This document shows positions 1-8,701 of a DNA stretch of 64,000 nt, one piece after another. This stretch comes from Roseomonas acroporae. Its GTDB lineage: Bacteria; Pseudomonadota; Alphaproteobacteria; Acetobacterales; Acetobacteraceae. Numbering within the stretch: the first letter of the stretch is position 1; each line of letters starts with the position of its first letter. The stretch spans positions 62,001 through 126,000 of the forward strand of contig NZ_JALPRX010000050.1 in NCBI RefSeq assembly GCF_023223525.1, in the 5' to 3' direction. The translations under genes and the position numbers were made by a program. The notes below the pieces were generated by a model. The model did no database searches and was not told where the DNA came from. It worked only from the letters and a program-made list of their open reading frames with translations.

Positions 1-1
1 C

Positions 2-853
2 GAGACCGCCGAGTACGCCAAGTGGCGCGGCTACCGCGACAGCGAGGACAGCCGCTTCGTCTCCCTCGTCATGCCGCGCGTGCTCGCCCGCCTGCCCTAC
101 GGCGCCAACACCAAGCCGATCGAGGAGTTCGGCTACGAGGAGGCGCCGATCGACCAGGGCGGCCTCGCCCGGGCGATGGACCACAAGGACTACTGCTGGA
201 TGAACGCCGCCTACGTGATGGGCGCGCGCCTGACCGACGCCTTCGCCCGCAACGGCTTCTGCACCGCCATCCGCGGCGCCGAGAACGGCGGCAAGGTGGA
301 CAACCTGCCGCAGCACGTCTTCACCTCCGAGGACGGCGACCTCGACGCCAAGTGCCCGACCGAGGTCGGCATCGCCGACCGGCGCGAGGCGGAGCTCTCC
401 GGCCTCGGCTTCCTGCCGCTCTGCCACTACAAGAACACCGACTACGCCGTGTTCTTCGGCGCCCAGACCACGCAGAAGCCGAAGAAGTACGACCGGCCGG
501 ACGCGACCGCCAACGCCGCCATCTCCGCCCGCCTGCCCTACATCATGGCGACCAGCCGCTTCGCCCACTTCCTCAAGGTGATGGCGCGCGACAAGATCGG
601 CTCCTTCATGGAGGCGACCGACTGCGAGGCCTGGCTGAACCGCTGGATCAACAACTACGTCAACACCAACCCGCAGGCCGGCCCGGAGATGAAGGCCAAG
701 TACCCGCTGCGCGACGCGCGCGTCGAGGTGAAGGAGATCCCGGGCAAGCCCGGCTCCTACAACGCCGTCGCCTACATGCGCCCCTGGCTGCAGATGGAGG
801 AGCTGACCACCTCGCTGCGCATGGTGGCGCGCATCCCGCAGAAGGCGGGCTGA
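2..853 (+). CDS. tssC: Type VI secretion sheath large subunit TssC (ImpC/VipB), 5' truncated
   Basis: C-terminal 283 residues of TssC, which pairs with TssB to build the contractile T6SS sheath in the cytoplasm. The reading frame is open from base 2, so the gene begins left of the window. Family signatures are clear: the YAKWRGYRDSEDSRF stretch, RLPYGANTKP, then RFAHFLKVMARDKIGSFME and the C-terminal PLRDARVEVKEIPGKPG region that forms the sheath gp18-like fold. It is followed 48 bases later by a second tssC-like gene and then tagJ, tssE, tssF and tssG. This is the gene order of the imp locus of Rhizobium (impC-impD-impE-impF-impG-impH). Identification is secure. Confidence 0.95.
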   Translation, partial: ETAEYAKWRGYRDSEDSRFVSLVMPRVLARLPYGANTKPIEEFGYEEAPIDQGGLARAMDHKDYCWMNAAYVMGARLTDAFARNGFCTAIRGAENGGKVDNLPQHVFTSEDGDLDAKCPTEVGIADRREAELSGLGFLPLCHYKNTDYAVFFGAQTTQKPKKYDRPDATANAAISARLPYIMATSRFAHFLKVMARDKIGSFMEATDCEAWLNRWINNYVNTNPQAGPEMKAKYPLRDARVEVKEIPGKPGSYNAVAYMRPWLQMEELTTSLRMVARIPQKAG

Positions 854-901
854 GCCGCCGCGCGGGCGCGGCCGGCACATGCGGCGCGGGGCCTGATTCC
901 G

Positions 902-2458
902 GTGGCGCCGGCGCTGCGCGACATCGTGCTCCGCGGCCGCTACTTCGGCCATGCCGCGCCGGAGGGCGCGGCGGCGCTGGCGGGCTTCCTCGCCGGGCGC
1001 TCGCCGGCCGACGCGCTGCGCGCCTGGTTCGGCGAGGAGTCGCTGCGCCTGTTCGCCGGGCTGCGCGGGACGGGCGGCGACGGCGGGCCGGAGGCCGTCT
1101 GGCGCGACGCCGTCGCCTGCATCGAGGAGGCGGTGGACCGCGACATCGCGGCGATCGACGCGATGCTCGCCGCCCAGCTCGACCGGGTGCTGCACCACCA
1201 GGCGATGCGCCGCCTGGAAGGGCGCTGGCGCGGCCTTTCCTGGCTCGTCGAGCAGGTGCCCCCGGCGGCGCGCATCAGGGTCCGCCTGCTCGACCTGCGC
1301 TGGGGCGAGCTGTGCCGCGACCTCGCCCGCGCCGTCGAGTTCGACCAGAGCAACCTGTTCCGCAAGATCTACGAGGACGAGTTCGGCATTGCCGGCGGCG
1401 AGCCCTTCGGCCTGCTCTGCGCCGACTACGAGGTGCGGCACGGCCCGATGGAGGGCTACCCGACCGACGACGTGGCGGCGCTGGGCAGCCTGGCCGCCGT
1501 CGCCGCGGCCGCCTTCGCGCCGCTGCTGATCGGCGCCTCGCCGGCGCTGCTCGGCCTCGACAGCTTCGCCGGTTCCCCCGTCGCCGCCGACCTCGCCGAC
1601 GCGTTGCAGACGGCCGAGCGCCAGCGCTGGCGCAGCCTGCAGGGGCGGGAGGACACGCGCTTCCTCGGCGTGCTGCTGCCGCGCGTGCTCGCGCGCGCGC
1701 CCTGGCCGGACGACGGCACGCGCCCCGACCGCTTCCGCTACCGCGAGCACGCGCCGGACGCCGAGGCGCGCGTGTGGAGCACGCCGGTCCATGCCTTCGC
1801 CGCCGTCGCCATGCGTGCCTTCGCGCGCTTCGGCTGGCCGGCCGACGTGCGCGGCGCGCAGCTCGGCGAGCAGGCGATGGGCGGCGTGGTGGACATGCTG
1901 CCCGACGAGCGCTTCCCGAGCGACCCCGAGGGCCGCCCGCCGCGTGCGCCGATGGAGCTCTACCTGACCGACGAGCAGGAGCGGCAGCTCAGCGAGGCCG
2001 GGCTGATCCCGCTCGTGGCGCTGGACGGGCTGCCGGAGGCGAGCTTCGGCACGGTGCCCTCGCTGCACCGGCCGCTGCGCATGACCGGCAGCGCGCCCGA
2101 GGCCAACCAGCGGCTCTCCGCGCAGTTCAACGCCATGCTGTGCGTCAGTCGCTTCGCGCACTGCATCAAGCTGATGGGACGGGACATGGTGGGCGTGTTC
2201 AACAACGCGAACGAGATCGAGATGCGTCTGCAACGCTGGCTCGACGGCTTCTCCAACACCCTGGCGAGCGACGATCCGGGCCTCGCCGCGCGCTACCCGC
2301 TGCGCGAGGCGCGCGTCGAGGTGCGCGAGCGCCCCGGCCAGCCCGGCGTCTACGGCTGCGTGATCCATCTCCAGCCGCACTACCAGCTCGACGAGGTGGG
2401 CGCCGCCTTCCGGCTGGTGGCCGACCTGGCGGCGCCTCGCGCGGGAGCGGCGGCATGA
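902..2458 (+). CDS. Second TssC-like sheath protein (ImpD / TssC40 type)
   Basis: 518-residue paralog of TssC. It keeps the N-terminal sheath region (HHQAMRRLEGRWRGLSWLVE and EFDQSNLFRKIYEDEFG) and the C-terminal core (RFAHCIKLMGRDMVGVFNN, PLREARVEVRERPGQPG). It diverges strongly from the upstream TssC in between. Imp-type T6SS loci of Rhizobium and Agrobacterium carry such a pair (impC/impD, TssC41/TssC40), so this is a lineage trait rather than a fresh duplication. Its exact job in the sheath is not evident from sequence. It starts at GTG 902, and its stop overlaps the tagJ ATG (ATGA), so the two are probably translationally coupled. Confidence 0.9.
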   Translation: MAPALRDIVLRGRYFGHAAPEGAAALAGFLAGRSPADALRAWFGEESLRLFAGLRGTGGDGGPEAVWRDAVACIEEAVDRDIAAIDAMLAAQLDRVLHHQAMRRLEGRWRGLSWLVEQVPPAARIRVRLLDLRWGELCRDLARAVEFDQSNLFRKIYEDEFGIAGGEPFGLLCADYEVRHGPMEGYPTDDVAALGSLAAVAAAAFAPLLIGASPALLGLDSFAGSPVAADLADALQTAERQRWRSLQGREDTRFLGVLLPRVLARAPWPDDGTRPDRFRYREHAPDAEARVWSTPVHAFAAVAMRAFARFGWPADVRGAQLGEQAMGGVVDMLPDERFPSDPEGRPPRAPMELYLTDEQERQLSEAGLIPLVALDGLPEASFGTVPSLHRPLRMTGSAPEANQRLSAQFNAMLCVSRFAHCIKLMGRDMVGVFNNANEIEMRLQRWLDGFSNTLASDDPGLAARYPLREARVEVRERPGQPGVYGCVIHLQPHYQLDEVGAAFRLVADLAAPRAGAAA

Positions 2459-3282
2459 GCGGCAACGGCAGGGACCCCGGTCCGACCGGTGCCGGGGAGG
2501 CGTTCCGCAACGGCGACCTGCCCGGCGCCATCGCCGCCGCCACCGCCGCGGTGAAGAAGGCACCCACCGACGCCAACGCGCGCTGGCTGCTGGCCGAGAT
2601 GCTGCTCTTCGCCGGCGAGGCGGACCGCGCCGACAAGATGCTGGACGCGGCCGCGTTGCAGGACCCCAACCCGGCGGTGCTGGAATTCCGCAAGCTGCTG
2701 CGCGCCGAGGTGATGCGCGGCCAGTGCTGGCGCGAGGGCCGGCTGCCGAAATTCCAGGGCGACGACCCGACGCCGGCGCAGCGCGCCGCGATGCAGGCCG
2801 CCGTGCTGCTGCGCGCCGGCGACGCGGCGGGCGCCCTGGCCGCGGCCGAGGAGGCGGAATCGCTCCGCCCGCGCGCGCCGGGCGAGGTGGCGACGGCCGC
2901 CGGTACCGTGGCCTTCGACGACCTGCGCGACGTGGACGACCTGTTCGCGCCCAACATCGAGGTGCTGACCACCAACGGCGACCACATCCTGGTGCCGGTG
3001 GAGCGCATCCGCAGCCTCTCCTTCGACCCGCCGCGCCGGCCGCGCGACCTGTGCTGGCGCCGCTGCGCCCTCGACCTGCGCGACGGCACGGAAGGCGTGG
3101 TCTACCTCCCCGCGATCTACCCGTGGAGCGACCCGGCGACGCCGGACGCGCTGAAGCTCGGCCGCGCGACGGAATGGAGCGAGGAGCCGGGGCCGGTGCG
3201 CGGCAGCGGCGCGCGGCTGCTGCTGGTGGGCGAGGAGGCGCTGTCGCTGGCCGAGATCACCTCGCTGAGCTTCGCGGGGTGA
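2455..3282 (+). CDS. tagJ: Type VI secretion accessory protein TagJ (ImpE)
   Basis: 275-residue ImpE/TagJ family protein. The N-terminal half (about residues 10-120) is alpha-helical and TPR-like (EAFRNGDLPGAIAAATAAVK, ANARWLLAEMLLFAGEADRA). The C-terminal half is the ImpE domain, with DVDDLFAPNIEVLTTNGD and the sequence around YLPAIYPWS. In other bacteria TagJ binds the sheath component TssB and influences ClpV-dependent sheath recycling. The ATG overlaps the upstream stop by four bases. It is the last gene before a 265-base spacer filled with hairpins, after which tssE resumes on the same strand. Confidence 0.9.
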   Translation: MSGNGRDPGPTGAGEAFRNGDLPGAIAAATAAVKKAPTDANARWLLAEMLLFAGEADRADKMLDAAALQDPNPAVLEFRKLLRAEVMRGQCWREGRLPKFQGDDPTPAQRAAMQAAVLLRAGDAAGALAAAEEAESLRPRAPGEVATAAGTVAFDDLRDVDDLFAPNIEVLTTNGDHILVPVERIRSLSFDPPRRPRDLCWRRCALDLRDGTEGVVYLPAIYPWSDPATPDALKLGRATEWSEEPGPVRGSGARLLLVGEEALSLAEITSLSFAG

Positions 3283-3547
3283 TGCCGCGGCGGGGCGGCA
3301 TTTCGGGGAAGGCTCTGCCTTCTCCGGACCCCATCCGCCCTCTGGGGAAGGCTCTGCCTTCCCCAGACCCCATCCGCCAGGAGGGCGAGGCCCTCCTGGA
3401 CCTCTCTTCGTTTGGCGCCCGGATGTCGAAACGGTCCGGCTTTCCTCATCCATATGGGGTTTCCAAAGGGGCTTCGCCCTTTGGCGGGAGGATACCCAAG
3501 GAGGGCAGCGCCCTCCTTGGCAAGGGGGCGCGAGCCCCCGTCGCGCG
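3283..3547. repeat. Hairpin array between tagJ and tssE (repeat family R3)
   Basis: No gene. The spacer holds a 35-base direct repeat (3305-3339 and 3344-3378, few mismatches), each copy containing the small hairpin AAGGCtctGCCTT. It also holds further perfect short-loop palindromes at about 3377-3399 (arm CCAGGAGGGC), 3463-3484 (arm CCAAAGGG), 3496-3520 (arm CCAAGGAGGGC) and 3524-3539 (arm GGGGGC). Related arrays occur at 13990-14286. They could act as mRNA processing or attenuation structures between tagJ and tssE, or simply be REP-like repeats. Confidence 0.8.
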
Positions 3548-4069
3548 ATGAGCGACCGCCCCCGCCCGCGGGCCGAGACCCGCACCCGCCTGCCGCTGCT
3601 CGACCGCCTGCTCGACGGCGGCCAGCCCCTGCCGCCCGGCCACCGCGAGCCCGCGCCCCCCGAGCGCCCGCCCAGCCCCGCCGAGGCGCTGCAACGCCTG
3701 CACGACGCGGTGCGCCGCGACCTGGAGGCGCTGCTCAACGCCCGCCGCCGCCGCCTGCCGCCGCCGCCCGAATTGCAGGAGCTGTCGCTCTCGCCCATCG
3801 GCTACGGCATCCCCGACGCCGCCGCCGGCACCTTCGCCATCGAGGAGCGCCGCGTCGCCCTGGCGCGCGAGGTGGAACTGGCGATCCAGCGCTTCGAGCC
3901 GCGCCTGACCAACATCACCGTCACCCTGCGCCCGCCGGTGCGCGAATTCGAGCGCACGTTGCGCCTGCGCGTCGACGCGATGCTGCGCACCGACCCGATT
4001 CCGGAGCCGGTGGGCTTCGAGACGGTGGTCGAGGCGGGTACGCTGGACGTCGCGGTGCGGGAGGTCTGA
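3548..4069 (+). CDS. tssE: Type VI secretion baseplate subunit TssE (gp25-like, ImpF)
   Basis: 173-residue gp25-like baseplate wedge protein. After a proline- and arginine-rich N-terminus (about 50 residues) come the conserved core LRRDLEALLNARRRR (seen here as VRRDLEALLN), the SPIGYGIPD motif and the IQRFEPRLTNITVTL strand, followed by the typical family C-terminus. TssE joins TssF, TssG and TssK in the baseplate wedge that initiates sheath polymerisation. ATG 3548 directly follows the hairpin-rich spacer with no strong Shine-Dalgarno sequence. tssF starts four bases after its stop. Confidence 0.92.
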   Translation: MSDRPRPRAETRTRLPLLDRLLDGGQPLPPGHREPAPPERPPSPAEALQRLHDAVRRDLEALLNARRRRLPPPPELQELSLSPIGYGIPDAAAGTFAIEERRVALAREVELAIQRFEPRLTNITVTLRPPVREFERTLRLRVDAMLRTDPIPEPVGFETVVEAGTLDVAVREV

Positions 4070-4072
4070 GCC

Positions 4073-5893
4073 GTGTCCGGGACGCTGCTGCCCTACTACG
4101 AGAGCGAGCTGGCGGCGATCCGCCGGCTCGCCGGCGAGTTCGCCAACGCCTACCCCAAGGTCGCCGGCCGGCTGCGCCTGACGCCCGAGCAGGTGGACGA
4201 CCCGCACGTGGAGCGGCTGCTGGAGGGCGTCGCCTTCCTCGCCGCCCGCGTGCAGCACCGGCTCGACGACGAGATGCCGGAATTCTCCGACGCGCTGCTG
4301 GAGATGCTCTCGCCGCATCTGCTCGCGCCGGTGCCCTCCGTGGCGACCGTGCGGCTGCTGCCGCCGCCGGAACTGGCCACCGCCGCGCGCGTGCCGCGCG
4401 GCCTCGCCGTCGAGAGCGAGCCGGTGCGCGGCGAGGTGCTGCGCTACCGCACCTGCCACGACGTCACGCTCTGGCCGGTCGCGGTGGAGAATGTCCGCCT
4501 CACCGGCCTGCCGCTGGCAGCGCCGCCCAACCCGCGCGCCGCCGGCGCCGTCGCCTCGCTGCGCCTCACGCTGCGCACCACCGTGCCGGACATGCCCTTC
4601 AGCGCGCTGGGGCTGGACCGGCTGCGGCTGCACCTGCGCGGCGTCGGCCAGCACGCGGCGCTGCTGCACGAGCTGCTCTGCACCGCGACCCTCGGCCTCT
4701 CGCTCGCCGACGGGCCGAACGACCCGCGCCCCACCTTCCTGCCCGCCGCCGCGCTGCGCCCGGCGGGGCTGGAGAACGAGGAGGCCGCGCTGCCCTGGCC
4801 GAGCCGCGCCTTCGCCGGCCACCGGCTGCTGACCGAGTACTTCGCCTTCCCGGAGAAATTCCTCTACCTCGACCTCGACGGGCTGGAGGCGCGCACGGCG
4901 CTGCATGCCGGCGCGCGGCTCGACATCTTCGTCTATCTCTCCCGCCCCGTGCCGGAGCTGGAGCGCGTCGTCGCGGCCGAGAGCGTGGCGCTGGGCTGCA
5001 CGCCGGTGGTCAACCTGTTCCCGCAGCGCTGCGAGCCGATCGCGCTGGACGGCACCCAGGCCGAATGGCTGGTCGTGCCGGATGCGCGCCGGCCGGCCGC
5101 GCTGGAGGTGTACGCGCTGGAGTCGGTGCGCCTGTCGCGCCCGGACGGGCGGCGCCAGGCGGTGCTGCCCTTCCACCGCCTCGGCCGTGCCGACCGCGAC
5201 GAGGAGGTGGCGCCGGTGAACTGGGTGGCGCTGCGTCGCCCGGCCGTGGCGCCGCTGCCCGGCACCGAGACGCGGCTGATGCTGCGCGAGCCCGACTTCC
5301 AGCCCGCCGCCCCGGCCGACGCGGTGCTGACCATCGAGGCGCTGTGCTGCAACCGGGACCTGCCGGTGCTGCTGCCCTTCGGCGGCGGCCAGCCGCACCT
5401 GCACGCGGGCGGCAGCGCCGCGGTGGGCGGGGTGGAATGCCTCTCGCCCGCCACCCCGACGCTGCGGCCCGTGCTGCGCGAGCGCAGCGCCTGGAAGCTC
5501 GTCTCGCACCTCGCGCTGAACCATCTGGCGGTGACGGGCGGCGAGGCGGCGGCGCTGTCGCTGCGCGAGATCCTGCGCCTGCACGACCTGCGCGACGCGC
5601 CGGAGACCCGCGCCGCCATCGCCGGGCTGCTCGCCGCCGACGCGGTGCCGGGCGTGGCACGCCTGCCCGGCGGCCGGGCTGGCGCCTTCGGGCGCGGGCT
5701 GGACGTGACGCTGACCTTCGACCCGCAGGCCTGGCAGGCGGCCGGGCTGTACGGGCTGGCGGCGGTGCTGGCGCGCTTCCTGGCGTTGCAGGTCTCGGTG
5801 AACAGCTTCGTGCGCACGCGCGTCGCGCTGCGCGGGCGATCCGGCCTCGCGGCGGAATGGGCGCCGCGCAGCGGCACGCGGGTGCTGCTGTGA
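4073..5893 (+). CDS. tssF: Type VI secretion baseplate subunit TssF (ImpG)
   Basis: 606-residue TssF/ImpG protein. It has the family N-terminus LLPYYESELAAIRRLAGEFANAYPKVAGRL (split here around residues 5-34), the DPHVERLLEGVAFLAARV segment and EMLSPHLLAPVPS. The C-terminal region ends with VSVNSFVRTRVALRGR. TssF forms the heteromeric wedge core with two copies per TssG. GTG 4073 is the start, three bases after the tssE stop codon. The stop overlaps a GTG that opens tssG, so tssE, tssF and tssG form a tightly packed translational unit. Confidence 0.95.
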   Translation: MSGTLLPYYESELAAIRRLAGEFANAYPKVAGRLRLTPEQVDDPHVERLLEGVAFLAARVQHRLDDEMPEFSDALLEMLSPHLLAPVPSVATVRLLPPPELATAARVPRGLAVESEPVRGEVLRYRTCHDVTLWPVAVENVRLTGLPLAAPPNPRAAGAVASLRLTLRTTVPDMPFSALGLDRLRLHLRGVGQHAALLHELLCTATLGLSLADGPNDPRPTFLPAAALRPAGLENEEAALPWPSRAFAGHRLLTEYFAFPEKFLYLDLDGLEARTALHAGARLDIFVYLSRPVPELERVVAAESVALGCTPVVNLFPQRCEPIALDGTQAEWLVVPDARRPAALEVYALESVRLSRPDGRRQAVLPFHRLGRADRDEEVAPVNWVALRRPAVAPLPGTETRLMLREPDFQPAAPADAVLTIEALCCNRDLPVLLPFGGGQPHLHAGGSAAVGGVECLSPATPTLRPVLRERSAWKLVSHLALNHLAVTGGEAAALSLREILRLHDLRDAPETRAAIAGLLAADAVPGVARLPGGRAGAFGRGLDVTLTFDPQAWQAAGLYGLAAVLARFLALQVSVNSFVRTRVALRGRSGLAAEWAPRSGTRVLL

Positions 5894-7344
5894 CGGCGCC
5901 GCCGGAAGGGCCGCCAGGGGCAGGGCCGGCGCCGCCGTCCCCCGGACCGACCCCCGGACCGACCCCCGGCATGGAAGCCGGCGGCCCGCCCGGCCCGCCG
6001 GCCGACGACGGAGAGGCAACGATCGTCTGGCGCCGGCCGCCTCTGGCGCCGGCCGCGCCGCCGGCCATGCCTGCCGTCGCCGCGCCCCCGCCGCCCGGCG
6101 CCGCGCCGGCAACCCCGGGGACGGTCCCCCGGACGGCCCCCGAAACGGCCCCCGAAACGGCCTCTGAAACGGTTCCCGGGACCGGCGCCGGCGTCCCGCC
6201 CGGGGCCGCGGCGCCGACGGTCCCGCCGATGACCCCGCTGGTGGTCGCGCCGATGCTGCCGCTGGCGCCGCCGCCGGAGAGCGCTCCGGCGCGCCCCTTC
6301 CCAGCCGGGGCGCCGTCCGCCCCGCCGTCGAGGCGGCCCGACGTCCCGCCGGGGTGGTCCCCGCAGCCTGGCGGCCCGCTGCCGGGCTTCCGGCCGCCGC
6401 CGGCGCCCTCGCCGCTCCAGCGGCTGGAGCGGGAGCCGACGCGCTTCACGCTGGACCAGGCGGCCTGGGTTCTGGCACCCGACGGAGACGCGCTCTCGAT
6501 CAGCTTCCGCACCCAGCCGCGCCTCGGCCTGCCGGCGGGCGAGGTGGCGCAGGCCAACCCGGCGGCACGCGAGCTGGTCGCGCCGACCTTCGGCCTGATC
6601 GGGCCGGGCGGCGTGCTGCCGCGCCACTACACGGCGATGGTGGGGGCGGAGCTGCGCCGGCGCTCGCTCGCGCTGCACGCCTTCGTGGACGTGCTGGCGC
6701 GCCGCTTCACGGGCCTCTGGGTGCTGGCCGGCGCGAAGTACCGCCCGGCGCGCGATCCCGGCCCCACCGAGCGCGCCCTGGCCGCCGCCATCGGCCTCGG
6801 CACGCCGCACCTCGCCGAGCGGCTGGAATCGCCGCTGGCGGCGCTGCTGTTCCACGCCGGCAACCTCGCCAACCGCACCGGCTCGGCCGAGCGGCTGCGG
6901 GGCATGCTGGAGGCGGAGCTGGGCCACCGGGTCGAGATCGAGGAATTCGTCGGCGGCTGGCTGCGCCTGCCCGCCGGCGAGCGGACGCGGCTGGGCGGCG
7001 GCCGGCAGCCGGGCCAGCACGCGGCCCTGGGCGGGGGCGCGGCGCTGGGCGCGCAGGTCTGGGACCCGCAGGGCCGCTTCGTGATCCGGCTCGGCCCGCT
7101 GCGGCTGGCGCAGTTCGAGGCGCTGCTGCCCGGCGCGCCGCTGCACCGGCGGCTGATCGAGCTGTCGCGGCTGCTGGTGGGGCCGGAGCAGGGCTTCGCG
7201 CTGAATCCGGTGCTGCGGGCGGACGAGGTGCCGCCGGCGCGGCTCGGGCCGGCCGGGGCGCGCATGGGCTGGACGAGCTGGCTCGGCACCGGCAGGCCGC
7301 GCCGGCGGGACGCGGCGGAGGCGATGTTCGCGGGCGGCGACTGA
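5890..7344 (+). CDS. tssG: Type VI secretion baseplate subunit TssG (ImpH) with long Pro-rich N-terminal extension
   Basis: 484 residues, whereas family members are usually about 330-350. The canonical domain starts near residue 175 (LEREPTRFTLDQA) and contains FGLIGPGGVLPRHYT, then RRFTGLWVLAGAKYRP, the LRGMLEAELGHRVEIEEF segment and a normal C-terminus. The first ~175 residues are a proline/alanine-rich low-complexity tail built partly from 12-base repeats (5941-5964 and 6121-6180). GTG 5890 overlaps the tssF stop. An internal start nearer the conserved domain is possible, but no internal ATG with a good ribosome-binding site stands out. No fha, tssK, tssL or tssM follows; the secretion operon ends here on this side. 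Confidence 0.9.
   Translation: MTAPPEGPPGAGPAPPSPGPTPGPTPGMEAGGPPGPPADDGEATIVWRRPPLAPAAPPAMPAVAAPPPPGAAPATPGTVPRTAPETAPETASETVPGTGAGVPPGAAAPTVPPMTPLVVAPMLPLAPPPESAPARPFPAGAPSAPPSRRPDVPPGWSPQPGGPLPGFRPPPAPSPLQRLEREPTRFTLDQAAWVLAPDGDALSISFRTQPRLGLPAGEVAQANPAARELVAPTFGLIGPGGVLPRHYTAMVGAELRRRSLALHAFVDVLARRFTGLWVLAGAKYRPARDPGPTERALAAAIGLGTPHLAERLESPLAALLFHAGNLANRTGSAERLRGMLEAELGHRVEIEEFVGGWLRLPAGERTRLGGGRQPGQHAALGGGAALGAQVWDPQGRFVIRLGPLRLAQFEALLPGAPLHRRLIELSRLLVGPEQGFALNPVLRADEVPPARLGPAGARMGWTSWLGTGRPRRRDAAEAMFAGGD
5941..6180 (+). repeat. 12-base in-frame minisatellites in the tssG 5' region
   Basis: Two perfect copies of a 12-base unit (cccggaccgacc) lie at 5941-5964. Five copies of a second 12-base unit (acggcccccgaa and variants) lie at 6121-6180. 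Both are in frame and encode PGPT- and TAPE-like tetrapeptides in the N-terminal extension of TssG. Confidence 0.85.
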
Positions 7345-7666
7345 CGCGGGCGGCGGGATCGCCGGACGACCCTTCAGGCGGGAAGGGGGGAGGGGGCTTC
7401 GCCCCTTCGCGGCGCCGGGCCGGAGCCCTCGATGGGGTGGCGAGCGCCGCCGCGGGGCATGATCCGCCGGCGGCGTCCCCGGCCCGCACCACCCCGGACC
7501 CGCCCCGATCGGTTCCATCCCGCCGCCATGCCCGTGGCCGCCCGCCGCCGCGTGGCTGGACCGCGCCGGCGCACTTGGCCATTCTCCGCCCCCTTTCGGG
7601 CGCCGGCCGGGCGTCTCCGGCATGCCGGGCCCGGGCCGCGCCCCCTCGCGGAAGACGGAATCGTTC
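7345..7666. other. Non-coding spacer between T6SS operon and hpnA
   Basis: 322 bases without a convincing gene. A short GC hairpin near 7391-7408 (arms ggggc/gcccc around ttc) could end the tss transcript. No AT-rich promoter-like block is obvious ahead of hpnA. Confidence 0.5.
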
Positions 7667-8701
7667 ATGGTGGATGGGCCGCGCTACGCGCGCGTGCTGC
7701 TGACGGGCGGCACGGGCTTCCTCGGCTCGGCGGCGGCGCGCGCGCTGCTCGCGGCCGGGCACGGCGTGCGCGCCCTGGTGCGGGACGGCACGCCGCGCGA
7801 CGCGCTGGCCGGGCTCGACCTGGAGATCGTGCCCGGCGACCTGACCGACCACGCCTCGCTGGTCCGCGCGGCACGGGGCGCGGACGCGGTGCTGCACTGC
7901 GCCGCCGACTACCGGATCTGGGTGCCCGACCCGGCGCGCATGACGGCGGTCAACGTCGCCGGCACCGGCGCCCTGCTGCGCGCCGCCGCCGAGGCGGGGG
8001 CGACGCGCATGGTGCATGTCAGCAGCGTCGCGGCGCTGAAGCCGCGCGCCGACGGCACGCCGGCCGACGAGACCGACGCCGCCCGCCCCGAGGAGGCGAT
8101 CGGCCCCTACAAGCGCTCCAAGACCGAGGCGGAGCGGCTGGTGGAGGGGCTGATCGCCGAGGGCCTGCCCGCCGTGATCGCCAGCCCCTCCACCCCGATC
8201 GGCCCGCGCGACCGGCGCCCGACGCCCACGGGGCGGATCATCCTGGAGGCGGCGCAGGGGCGCATGCCGGCCTATGTCGAGACCGGCCTCAACCTCGTGC
8301 ACGTGGACGACGTGGCGGCGGGCTGCGTCGCGGCGCTGGAGCGCGGCCGGATCGGCGAGCGCTACATCCTGGGCGGCGAGGACGTGTCGCTGCGCGACAT
8401 GCTGGGCGAGATCGCCCGCCGCACCGGCCACCGCGCGCCGGTGCGCCTGCCGCGCCTGCCGCTCTGGCCCGTCGCGGTCGCCGCCGAGGCCTGGGCGCGC
8501 CTGTCCGGCCGCGAGCCGATGGTGACGCGCGACGCGCTGCGCATGGCCGGGCACCACATGTACTTCTCCTCCGCCAAGGCCCGGCGCGAGCTGGGCCACG
8601 CCCCGCGCCCCTGGACCGAGGGCATCGCCGACGCGATCGGCTGGTTCCGGGAGACGGGCATGCTGCCGGCCGGAACGCGGCCCCGGGAAGTCGCGGCTTG
8701 A
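7667..8701 (+). CDS. hpnA: Hopanoid-associated sugar epimerase HpnA
   Basis: 344-residue extended SDR/NAD-dependent epimerase-like protein. The Rossmann motif is LLTGGTGFLGSAAARALL near the N-terminus, and the YxxxK pair lies in PYKRSKTEAE. The SPSTPIGPRDRRPTPTGRII stretch is diagnostic for HpnA. ATG 7667 gives the normal family N-terminus; an upstream ATG at 7622 would only add an unrelated tail. HpnA is found in hopanoid gene clusters, and its precise substrate remains poorly defined. The stop codon overlaps the probable TTG start of hpnB, indicating coupling. Confidence 0.92.
   Translation: MVDGPRYARVLLTGGTGFLGSAAARALLAAGHGVRALVRDGTPRDALAGLDLEIVPGDLTDHASLVRAARGADAVLHCAADYRIWVPDPARMTAVNVAGTGALLRAAAEAGATRMVHVSSVAALKPRADGTPADETDAARPEEAIGPYKRSKTEAERLVEGLIAEGLPAVIASPSTPIGPRDRRPTPTGRIILEAAQGRMPAYVETGLNLVHVDDVAAGCVAALERGRIGERYILGGEDVSLRDMLGEIARRTGHRAPVRLPRLPLWPVAVAAEAWARLSGREPMVTRDALRMAGHHMYFSSAKARRELGHAPRPWTEGIADAIGWFRETGMLPAGTRPREVAA

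Noticed and set aside
22-3282. 1086-residue frame running through tssC, the tssC-like gene and tagJ
   Set aside because: Only its last 275 residues are real (TagJ). The remainder is Arg/Ala/Pro-rich out-of-frame translation over two well-supported genes.
3446-6112. 888-residue minus-strand frame opposite tssE, tssF and tssG
   Set aside because: Low-complexity Arg/Gln/Ala composition and no motif; explained by high GC at third positions of the opposite-strand genes.
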